Shown here: in pieces, positions 43,579 through 50,857 of the stretch
Position numbering within the stretch: position 1 is the stretch's first letter
Layout: each line of letters starts with the position of its first letter
NCBI GenBank assembly: GCA_026708005.1
Contig: JAPOVR010000141.1
Span: forward strand, 1-56,511
Reading direction: 5' to 3'
DNA length: 56,511 nt
From: Actinomycetes bacterium
Lineage (GTDB): Bacteria; Actinomycetota; Thermoleophilia; Gaiellales; Gaiellaceae
Notes under the pieces: generated by a model
The model's input: only the letters and a program-made list of their open reading frames with translations
Databases searched by the model: none
Told to the model about the DNA's origin: nothing
Program-made: the position numbers and the translations under genes

Positions 43579-44478
43579 ATGGCGGGCGAAACCTGGAGAC
43601 GAGATCTCCCCCAGTTCTTCAACGTGTGGGACATGGCCTGGGACTCGCTTGACGGGCCGGCGGCCGTGCATGGACTCGACGGCCGGGTGATGTCGGCAGA
43701 CCCCGACCAGGGCCAGATGACGCTCATGGTGCGCATTCCGGCGGGCTGGAAGTTCACCGAGTCGGCCGAGGACGGCGCGCTCGAGGTGTTCGTGCTGGAG
43801 GGCGACGTCACCGGCAACGGCAAGCGGGTCGGTGCCGGGGGCTTTCTCGCGGTTCCGCTCGGCTGCGGGCCGCTCGAGCTCTCCTCCGAGGGGGGTGCAT
43901 ACGCCTACGTCTGGTACGACCCGCAGTTTGTAACGGGCTACTACTACGACAGCCAGCCGTTCATCACCAAGGTCTGGCAGGAGGCGTGGATCCTGACCGA
44001 GATGCCGGAGGTACGGCACGGGATCATGCACAAGTCACTGCGCTGGCCCGACCCGTGCGAGGGCCTCCAGCACGGTGGCCCCGGCGGCATGCTTCGCTTC
44101 ATCATGCTGACGCCCGGCTTCCCCGAGGCGCGCCAGGAAACGCATCACGACTGCTGGGAGGGGATCATCTTCCTGTCGGGCGACTTCATGATGCCCGAGC
44201 GGGGAATCCACGGCCCCGGGTCGTACCTCGGCAACCCGGCCGAGCTGAGGCACGGCGGCCTGATGACGCAGGCGGGCACGCTCATGATCCTCCACTGCGA
44301 TGCGCCGATGGGCGCCGAGTTCACGGAGATCCCGAACGGGCGGCAGATCGTCGAGAGCTACCTCGACACCACCTCGTGGCTGAGCCCGCCCGGCCACACG
44401 CCGTGGGAGGACGCGCCGCAGTTCAATCTCTACCCTAGCACCGAGCCCGCCTACGCGGTGCCCGTGGAAGCCAGCTGA
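43579..44478 (+). CDS. Bicupin protein (PQFFN family)
   Basis: A 299-residue bicupin starting MAGETWRRDLPQFFNVWDMAWD. The first cupin has IPAGWKFTESAEDGALEVFVLEGD. The second has ETHHDCWEG and GDFMMPERGIHG and NPAELRH, giving His-His, Glu and His. A YYYDSQPFI linker groups it with the bicupin at 33353. GAGGAGG lies 9 bases before the ATG. It sits between AllA-like and aldo/keto reductase genes, so this copy is associated with redox rather than with a hydrolase-fold gene. Confidence 0.82.
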   Translation: MAGETWRRDLPQFFNVWDMAWDSLDGPAAVHGLDGRVMSADPDQGQMTLMVRIPAGWKFTESAEDGALEVFVLEGDVTGNGKRVGAGGFLAVPLGCGPLELSSEGGAYAYVWYDPQFVTGYYYDSQPFITKVWQEAWILTEMPEVRHGIMHKSLRWPDPCEGLQHGGPGGMLRFIMLTPGFPEARQETHHDCWEGIIFLSGDFMMPERGIHGPGSYLGNPAELRHGGLMTQAGTLMILHCDAPMGAEFTEIPNGRQIVESYLDTTSWLSPPGHTPWEDAPQFNLYPSTEPAYAVPVEAS

Positions 44479-44491
44479 GGGGCGCGGCGCT

Positions 44492-45541
44492 ATGAGCGAG
44501 ACCGCGCTCTCCTACCGGCCTCTCGGCCGTACCGGTGTTCAGGTCACCGACATTTGCCTGGGCACGATGATGTTCGGCTGGCGCACGGAGGAGCCTGAGG
44601 CGATCGCGATGGTCGATGCGGCCCTCGATGCTGGCGTCAACTTCATCGACACGGCGAACGTCTACAACGAGGGGAAGAGCGAGACCGCCATCGGCAAGGC
44701 GCTCGCGCCGAGCAGCAAGCGCGACAAGGTCGTGCTCGCGACGAAGTTCTGGGGCGTCATGGGCGAGGACCCGAACGAACGCGGCTCGAGCCGACGGCAT
44801 CTGATCACGCAGTGCGAGGCGTCGCTTCGACGCCTCGGGACCGACTGGATCGACCTCTACCAGATCCATCGGCCAAGCTCGGACATCCCAATCGACGAGA
44901 CGCTGCGCGCCCTCGACGACCTGATCCGCTCGGGCAAGGTGCGCTCGATCGGTACGAGCAGCTTCGCGGCGTGGCAGGTGGTAGAGTCGCTCTGGGTCTC
45001 GAAGGAGCTCGGCCTTAACCGCGTGGTGTCCGAGCAGCCTCCGTACAACGTGCTCGACCGCCGGATCGAGCGCGAGCTCGTCCCGATGGCGCAGACGTAC
45101 GGCATCGCGATCCTGCCGTGGTCGCCGCTCGCTCAGGGTTTCCTGACCGGCAAGTACCGTCTCGGCGACGCGGCGCCGAGCGGCTCGCGCTTCGAGGATC
45201 CCGTGATCGGCGAGAGTTGGGCGAACTTCCGCTTCACGGAGGCAAACCCGGGAATCTACGACGACGCCGCGCACGACGTGCTCGATGTCGTCGAGGCCCT
45301 CGCGCAGGAGAAGGGCGCGACACCCTCGCAGGTGGCGTTGGCGTGGACGACGGCGCAGCCGGGCATCACGAGCGTGATCATCGGCCCGCGCACGACCGAG
45401 CAGCTGCTGGACAACGTCAGCGCGGCGGCTGTCGAAATCACGGCCGAGGACTGCGAGCGACTCGACGCCGTCGCAGCGCCAGGGCGTGCCGTCTTGCCCT
45501 ACTGGATCGCTGACTTCGGCCCGCATCTGCACCGCTGGTAG
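44492..45541 (+). CDS. Aldo/keto reductase
   Basis: A 349-residue TIM-barrel NADPH oxidoreductase. The catalytic tetrad is visible: D53 and Y58 (DTANVYNEGKSE), K85 (LATKFW) and H126 (YQIHRPS). GKVRSIGTSSF and the cofactor loop SVIIGPRTTEQL near the C-terminus are also typical. It belongs to the larger AKR11/12-like group. It reduces an aldehyde or ketone, or oxidises an alcohol; the substrate is unknown. The ATG is 13 bases after the bicupin stop. The next operon begins 77 bases downstream. Confidence 0.9.
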   Translation: MSETALSYRPLGRTGVQVTDICLGTMMFGWRTEEPEAIAMVDAALDAGVNFIDTANVYNEGKSETAIGKALAPSSKRDKVVLATKFWGVMGEDPNERGSSRRHLITQCEASLRRLGTDWIDLYQIHRPSSDIPIDETLRALDDLIRSGKVRSIGTSSFAAWQVVESLWVSKELGLNRVVSEQPPYNVLDRRIERELVPMAQTYGIAILPWSPLAQGFLTGKYRLGDAAPSGSRFEDPVIGESWANFRFTEANPGIYDDAAHDVLDVVEALAQEKGATPSQVALAWTTAQPGITSVIIGPRTTEQLLDNVSAAAVEITAEDCERLDAVAAPGRAVLPYWIADFGPHLHRW

Positions 45542-45618
45542 CGGTCGCCCAGGTGCGAGCCCTTGGGCGCTTCGCCGTGCCAATCACGTAGGCTTGTCCA
45601 CCCACAACGGAGGTGCGA

Positions 45619-47673
45619 ATGGCAATGCGGGTAGGCGTTGATACGGGTGGGACGTTCACGGATTTGATGGCCTGGTCGGACGAGGGCGACGTTCGGGTCC
45701 AGAAGGTTCCGTCGACACCTGACGACGACACGCGGGCCTTCCTCGAGGGTCTAGGCGCGCTCGGTGATGCCGCCGGGTTCGCGCCGGGCGATGTCGCGTC
45801 GATCGGGCACGGCACCACCGTCGCGCTGAACGCCGTCCTCCAGAAGCAGTGGCTCCCGATTGGCCTGCTCGTGACCACCGGCTACCGCGAGGTCATCGAG
45901 ATCGCGCGCCAGACGGTGCCCGGTGACTGGGGCTCGATCTACACGTGGGTCAAGCCCCCGCGCGTCGTGCCGCTCGAGCACGTCCGAGAGGTCGATGAGC
46001 GACTCTCCCACGAGGGCGAGCTGCTGGAGCCACTCGACGAGGAAGGAGTCCGAGCACAGGCCGTGTGGTTTCGGGAGCGGGGCATCGACTCGGTTGCCGT
46101 CTGCTTCATCCACAGCTACGCCGACCCAGTCCATGAGCAGCGTGCCCGCGAGCTGATCCGCGAGGAGCATCCCGACTGCTTCGTCAGCATCTCCTCGGAC
46201 GTCCTGCCGGAGTTCCGGGAGTACGAGCGCGCCATGACCACGTGCTTGGACGCGGTGCTCATGCCGCTCGTAAGCGACTACCTCGAGCGTCTGACGGGTC
46301 GGCTGGACGAGGGGGGCTACGAGAGCTCGCTGCTGATGATGAAGTCGATGGGCGGCCTCTCCCGTCACGACAAGGTTGTCGACCAGCCGATCACGATCGC
46401 CTACTCGGGCCCGAGCGCCGGCGTGCTCGGCATGGCCTGGCTTGCCGAGAAGGTCGGCGAGTCGAGGGTGCTGACCTACGACATGGGTGGGACCTCGACC
46501 GACGTCGCCCTCGTCGAGGATGGGCGTCCGCTGCTGACGACCGAGGGAAGCCTCGACATCTACCCGATGAAGACACCGACGATCGACCTCGTGTCGATCG
46601 GGGCCGGCGGCGGCTCGATCGCCACGCTTGGGACAGGTAACCGCCTGCGCGTTGGGCCGGAGAGCGCTGGCGCCGATCCGGGGCCTGCCTGTTACGGGCG
46701 GGGAGGCACGGAGGCCACCGTCACCGACGCGAACCTCGTCCTTGGCCGTATCCCGCCTGCGCTCCTGAGCGGCACGCTCGCGCTGGACGAGGAGGCCGCT
46801 CGCGCGGCTGTCGGTACGATCGCCGCGCAGCTCGTCCTCAGCCTCGAGGAGGCCGCCTACGGCATTCTCGAGATCGCAGCCTTCACGATGGCCGGTGCCG
46901 TGCGGGAGGTCTCGGTCAAGCGCGGCAGAGACCCGCGCGAGTACGCACTCTTTGCCTACGGCGGCGCCGGCCCGCTCCACGCGGCGCAGCTCGCCTCCCT
47001 CCTCGGCATCTCCAGGATCGTGATTCCCGCGAGTCCTGGCCTCGGCTCGTGCATCGGCCTGCTCGCGGCGGACATCAAGGAGACCGCGGTGCAGACGGTC
47101 CCAACGCGCCAGGATCAGCCCGGTCTCGCCGAGCTTGGAGAGCGCTTCGTCGAGCTCGAGGATCGCGTGCAGAAGGCCGTAGTTGAGCAGGGGATCGAGG
47201 CGTCCCAGGTCGAGCTCGAGCGCCTCGCCGACATGCGCTACGTCGGGATGGCGACCGAGCTGACGATCACGGTCCCGAGCGGCAAGCCGACGCTGGAGAG
47301 CATGCGTCTGGCCTTCGATGCCTTCCACGCCGCGCATGAGCGCGCCTACGGCTACGCCTACCGCGGAGAGCAGCTCGTCGAGGTCATTAATGTCCGCGTC
47401 TCCGGCACGGGCCCGCTCTCGTTCATCGACCTCAGCGAGGAGCCGGTTTCCCCCGCCGCCGCCGCCGTCGCTGCGGCCGGTCGGCGCGCGGTCTACTTCG
47501 GTCCCGAGGAGGGCGCTCACGAGTGTGCGCTCTACGAGCGCCGCGCTCTTGGCACAGGCTGCGTGATTCGGGGTCCAGCGATCGTCGAGCAGTACGACTC
47601 GACGATCGTCGTGCCGCCGTGGGCGGATGCCGCGGTGGACGGATTCCGCAACCTGGTCATCGAGCGCCGCTGA
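45619..47673 (+). CDS. Hydantoinase/oxoprolinase family subunit A (HyuA-like)
   Basis: A 684-residue ATP-binding hydantoinase A. The first phosphate motif DTGGTFTD is at the N-terminus, HGTTVALNAVL follows, then the second motif YDMGGTSTDVAL, SIGAGGGSIA and GPACYGRGGTEATVTDAN. This class hydrolyses hydantoin-like or oxoproline rings with ATP, or carboxylates ketones in related complexes. GGAGG precedes an in-frame GTG (45613), ATG (45619) and ATG (45625); 45619 has the best spacing. No subunit B gene follows; the only HyuB here is at 52906, paired with another A subunit. Confidence 0.88.
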   Translation: MAMRVGVDTGGTFTDLMAWSDEGDVRVQKVPSTPDDDTRAFLEGLGALGDAAGFAPGDVASIGHGTTVALNAVLQKQWLPIGLLVTTGYREVIEIARQTVPGDWGSIYTWVKPPRVVPLEHVREVDERLSHEGELLEPLDEEGVRAQAVWFRERGIDSVAVCFIHSYADPVHEQRARELIREEHPDCFVSISSDVLPEFREYERAMTTCLDAVLMPLVSDYLERLTGRLDEGGYESSLLMMKSMGGLSRHDKVVDQPITIAYSGPSAGVLGMAWLAEKVGESRVLTYDMGGTSTDVALVEDGRPLLTTEGSLDIYPMKTPTIDLVSIGAGGGSIATLGTGNRLRVGPESAGADPGPACYGRGGTEATVTDANLVLGRIPPALLSGTLALDEEAARAAVGTIAAQLVLSLEEAAYGILEIAAFTMAGAVREVSVKRGRDPREYALFAYGGAGPLHAAQLASLLGISRIVIPASPGLGSCIGLLAADIKETAVQTVPTRQDQPGLAELGERFVELEDRVQKAVVEQGIEASQVELERLADMRYVGMATELTITVPSGKPTLESMRLAFDAFHAAHERAYGYAYRGEQLVEVINVRVSGTGPLSFIDLSEEPVSPAAAAVAAAGRRAVYFGPEEGAHECALYERRALGTGCVIRGPAIVEQYDSTIVVPPWADAAVDGFRNLVIERR

Positions 47674-47686
47674 GGCTGGCGGCGAG

Positions 47687-47887
47687 ATGACGCCGACGAC
47701 CGAGGATGGCGGCTTCCCGTTCCGCCCCATCGACAGGCGGCCGCCGGCGCTCGACGGTGACCTGCTCTCGCCGAGCCCGACGGCCGGCGACGTGAACTGG
47801 CGGAGCTGGCATGGTGTGCAGGGCGGCGCTCGGTGTCGTGTCGGCGGCTTCGGCCAGGCCAGGCGTCCTGTGCGTGTGCGCTGGTGA
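47687..47887 (+). CDS. Small hypothetical protein
   Basis: A 66-residue open frame between the HyuA and hydratase genes. It starts 13 bases after the HyuA stop with a GGCGAG upstream, and contains PFRPIDRRPPALDGDLL and a Cys/Arg-rich end. I recognise no family. Translation coupling is plausible because its stop (TGGTGA) overlaps an in-frame GTG of the next gene. It may simply be spacer DNA. Confidence 0.3.
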   Translation: MTPTTEDGGFPFRPIDRRPPALDGDLLSPSPTAGDVNWRSWHGVQGGARCRVGGFGQARRPVRVRW

Positions 47888-47890
47888 ACG

Positions 47891-47924
47891 ATGAGCGCCC
47901 TGGCTGCATGAGCGCCCTGGCTGC
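47891..47924 (+). repeat. 17-bp tandem duplication across the start of the LeuC-like gene
   Basis: ATGAGCGCCCTGGCTGC occurs twice in direct succession (47891-47907 and 47908-47924). Both copies contain an ATG; the first opens a seven-codon frame that stops at TGA inside the duplication. The second starts the aconitase-family gene. Confidence 0.9.
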
Positions 47925-49203
47925 GACGTTCGCGGAGAAGGTGATCGCGGAGCACGCCGGACGCCAGCGCGTCGAGCCCGGCGAGATCGTCGGCGCGCGG
48001 GTCGACCTCGTTGTCTGTGACGAGCTCAGCTTCCCCGACGTGATCACCGAGTTCGAGCAGCTCGGCGCCGAGCGTGTGTTCGACGGCGGTCGGGTCCTCG
48101 TTGTTGCCGATCACGAGACCCCGGCTCCCTCGATCGAGGCTGCGAACCGCATGGCCGAGACACGGAGGTTCTGCGCGTCACAGGCGATCACGAACCTGCT
48201 CGACGCGGGGACGGCGGGCATCATGCACGTTGTGATCCCCGAGCGGGGTCTGGCCGCGCCAGGCGAGCTCATCTGCGGATACGACTCGCACATGCTGACG
48301 GCGGGAGGGCTCGGAGCGCTCGGGGTTGGAGTCGGCGCGACCGACACCGCTGTTGCTCTTGCGTTCGGAGAGATCTGGCTGCGCGTTCCCGAGAGCGTCC
48401 AGGTGAGGCTTCGCGGCGTTCCCAGCCGCTGGGCAGCTCCCAAGGACGTTGCCCTCTGGGTGTGCAGCACGCTCGGACAGGACGCGTGCCTCTACCGCTC
48501 GCTCGAATGGACGGGGCCGTACGTGGAGCGTCTGGAGCTCGAGGGCCGCTTCACCCTGGCGAACATGTCGATCGAGGTCGGAGCGAAGACGGCTGCCGTC
48601 GAGCCGGATCGGGCGGTAGAGGCCTACGCTCGAGCGCGCGCCCGACGGAACTTTGAGCCGCTCTGGAGTGACGAGGGCGCCGAGTTCGCGCACGTGCACG
48701 AGCTGGATGTCGAGGGTCTGGGCCCGCTCGTGGCCCTGCCGCACTCGCCCGAGCGCAGCGTGCCCGTCGCCGAGGCGGCCGGGGCTCGGCTCGATCAGGT
48801 GTTCATCGGCACGTGCACGAACGGACGGTTGGGCGACCTGCGGGCCGCGGCCGAGGTGCTGCACGGCCGGCAGGTTCATCCCGCGACCCGCCTGCTCGTG
48901 TTTCCCGGCAGCCCCGACGTCTACCGGGCTGCGCTCGCGGAGGGCCTGATCGAGACGCTGGCCGAGGCGGGCGCGCTCGTTGGCCCTGCCGGCTGCGGGC
49001 CCTGCGCCGGGATTCACCTTGGGTTGCTGGCCGACGGTGAGGTTGGGCTCGCGACGTCAAGCCGCAACTTCCCCGGCCGGATGGGAGGCGGTCTGAGCGA
49101 GCTCTACCTGTCGGGTCCGGCGGTTGCAGCGGCCTCGGCCGTTGCGGGTTGCATCGCATCGCCGGATGACGTTGTCGTAGGCAGCTCGGTGGGGGTGGCG
49201 TGA
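47908..49203 (+). CDS. Aconitase-family hydro-lyase large subunit (LeuC-like)
   Basis: A 431-residue large subunit of the isopropylmalate/homoaconitate/dimethylmaleate hydratase group. The three [4Fe-4S] cysteines are present: C303 in GTCTNGR, and C363 and C366 in AGCGPCAG. GYDSHMLTAGGLGALGVGVG (substrate and cluster region) and the C-terminal NFPGRMG are also conserved. It hydrates or dehydrates a dicarboxylate in complex with the small subunit at 49200. An in-frame GTG at 47884 would add eight residues and overlap the small frame upstream; the ATG at 47908 is favoured by family length. Which dicarboxylate is used is open; the neighbouring lyase suggests a (di)methylmaleate. Confidence 0.9.
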   Translation: MSALAATFAEKVIAEHAGRQRVEPGEIVGARVDLVVCDELSFPDVITEFEQLGAERVFDGGRVLVVADHETPAPSIEAANRMAETRRFCASQAITNLLDAGTAGIMHVVIPERGLAAPGELICGYDSHMLTAGGLGALGVGVGATDTAVALAFGEIWLRVPESVQVRLRGVPSRWAAPKDVALWVCSTLGQDACLYRSLEWTGPYVERLELEGRFTLANMSIEVGAKTAAVEPDRAVEAYARARARRNFEPLWSDEGAEFAHVHELDVEGLGPLVALPHSPERSVPVAEAAGARLDQVFIGTCTNGRLGDLRAAAEVLHGRQVHPATRLLVFPGSPDVYRAALAEGLIETLAEAGALVGPAGCGPCAGIHLGLLADGEVGLATSSRNFPGRMGGGLSELYLSGPAVAAASAVAGCIASPDDVVVGSSVGVA

Positions 49204-49745
49204 ACCTCGCCGGCACGGCTTGGGTGCTCGGTGACAACGTCTCGACGGACGAGATCGTGCCGGGCCGCTACCTGGGAGTCGACGATCCAGCTGAGCTCGC
49301 TCGGCAGGCGTTCGAAGGGGCCGCGCCCGGGCTCGTCGACCGGATTGCGCAGGGCGACATCCTCGTTGGCGGCGCGAACTTCGGTACCGGCTCCTCGCGC
49401 GAGCAGGCTCCGAGGGCGATACGTGCCGCCGGCTTCGGCGCGATCGTCGCGGCGTCGTTCGCGCGGATCTTCTTCCGCAACTGCGTGAACGTCGGGCTAC
49501 CGGTCTTCTGGTCGCCCGAGGCGGCCGCGGACGTGGCCGAGGGCGATCGCGTTGAGATCAACCCCGAGGCTGGCCAGATCGTGAACGTGACGCAGGGCGC
49601 GGTGCATCGAGCTGCGCCCCTTCCCCCCTTCGTGCGCGAGATCGTCGCCTCGGGCGGTCTGAGTGCCTACGCAAGCCAGCGCCTTGGCGGCTCTCTCGTT
49701 CCCGCGGGGGAGGTTCCTTCAGGGGAAGGCGGGCGCGCGTCGTGA
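49200..49745 (+). CDS. Aconitase-family hydro-lyase small subunit (LeuD-like)
   Basis: A 181-residue swivelling domain. LGDNVSTDEIVPGRYLG at the N-terminus, then GGANFGTGSSREQAPRAIRAAG, the substrate-binding loop of the family, and ARIFFRNCVNVGLPV. It pairs with the large subunit, overlapping its stop by four bases (GTGA), so the two are co-translated. The C-terminal 25 residues (LVPAGEVPSGEGGRAS) are low-complexity. Confidence 0.9.
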   Translation: MNLAGTAWVLGDNVSTDEIVPGRYLGVDDPAELARQAFEGAAPGLVDRIAQGDILVGGANFGTGSSREQAPRAIRAAGFGAIVAASFARIFFRNCVNVGLPVFWSPEAAADVAEGDRVEINPEAGQIVNVTQGAVHRAAPLPPFVREIVASGGLSAYASQRLGGSLVPAGEVPSGEGGRAS

Positions 49746-49980
49746 GCGCCGCGGTCACGCCGGCCGCGCGCTGGCCTGGCGAGCCATGTCCAATTCAGGC
49801 TATTCGCGCGGCGCGCTCGAGGCCACCCCACGCCTCCACCCACTATCGAGTCTATCGACGGAAGCCTCGCGCATGCTGCGCCGGGCGCGCCGAGAGCGTG
49901 GCCGGATGCACCGAGAGTGCGACGGGTGTCTGTCCCGGCGGCGCCACCAAAGAGGGCGGCTCAGCGAACGGAGGAGCACG

Positions 49981-50844
49981 TTGACACCGGCGGCAGTGCT
50001 GAGGGGCTATCTGGTAGACGGCAAGAGCCACCTCGTCGTTGGCGGCTATGACGCGCTGACGGCGCGCGTCGCCGACGCAGCCGGCTTCGAGGTCCTCCAC
50101 CTGACCGGGTTCGGGGCCTCCGCGGCGCTGTCCGGCGTGCCTGACATCGGGCTCTTGTCCCTGACCGAGATGGTCGAAGCGTGCCGCCGCATGTGCGACG
50201 CAGTCGAGAAGCCGCTGATCGCGGATGCCGACACCGGCCACGGCAACCCGCTCAACGTCCGCCGCACCATCCGTGCTTTCGAGGCTGCGGGGGCTGCCGG
50301 CGTGCACATCGAAGATCAGGTTGCGCCGAAACGGTGCGGCCACATGGCGGGCAAGAGCGTCATCTCCACCGTGGAGATGGTTGCCAAGATCCGGGCTGCC
50401 GTCGACGCCCGGCGCGATGACCACTTCGTTGTCATCGCCAGGACGGACGCACGCGCGATCGAGGGCTTCGACGCGGCGATGGAGCGGGCGCACGCGTACC
50501 GAGACGCCGGCGCCGACGTGCTGTTCGTGGAGGCGATGCGTGACGAGGACGAGATCGAGCGGGCCGCGCGCGAGGTCGGGTGTCCTCAGCTCTTCAACAT
50601 GGCCTTCGGCGGGCTCACCCCGCACGTCTCCCGATCCTGGCTCGCAGACCTCGGATACGCGCTCGCGCTCTTCGCTGACGTGGCGTCGGTTGTCCACCAC
50701 GCGCTTGCCGCGTTCTACGCGCGGCTCACGGACGCCGACACGCTCGACGAGGTCAACGACGCCGTGACCGGCTTCGAGGCGTTCAACGCCTTCGTTGGGC
50801 TGCCGGAGTGGCGTGCGCTCGAGCGGCGCTACGCCGGCGACTAG
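49981..50844 (+). CDS. Isocitrate lyase / PEP mutase superfamily C-C lyase
   Basis: A 287-residue (beta/alpha)8 lyase. DADTGHGN (metal and substrate contacts, D82 and D84), EDQVAPKRCGH with the lyase Cys C119 in a KRCGH signature as in methylisocitrate lyase and 2,3-dimethylmalate lyase, then FVVIARTDARAI. The KRCGH loop argues for a lyase rather than a phosphonopyruvate mutase. The reaction is retro-aldol cleavage of a 2-hydroxy (or branched) dicarboxylate to pyruvate, glyoxylate or a related keto acid. The TTG at 49981 has GGAGG 6 bases upstream, which decides the start. Its product is probably fed by the hydratase at 47908-49745, 235 bases upstream. Confidence 0.88.
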   Translation: MTPAAVLRGYLVDGKSHLVVGGYDALTARVADAAGFEVLHLTGFGASAALSGVPDIGLLSLTEMVEACRRMCDAVEKPLIADADTGHGNPLNVRRTIRAFEAAGAAGVHIEDQVAPKRCGHMAGKSVISTVEMVAKIRAAVDARRDDHFVVIARTDARAIEGFDAAMERAHAYRDAGADVLFVEAMRDEDEIERAAREVGCPQLFNMAFGGLTPHVSRSWLADLGYALALFADVASVVHHALAAFYARLTDADTLDEVNDAVTGFEAFNAFVGLPEWRALERRYAGD

Positions 50845-50857
50845 CTCCGGGGCGCAA

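Noticed and set aside
49746-49980. Possible gene fragment upstream of the C-C lyase
   Set aside because: The frame is open into the lyase but has no family match, and the TTG with GGAGG at 49981 gives the normal family start.
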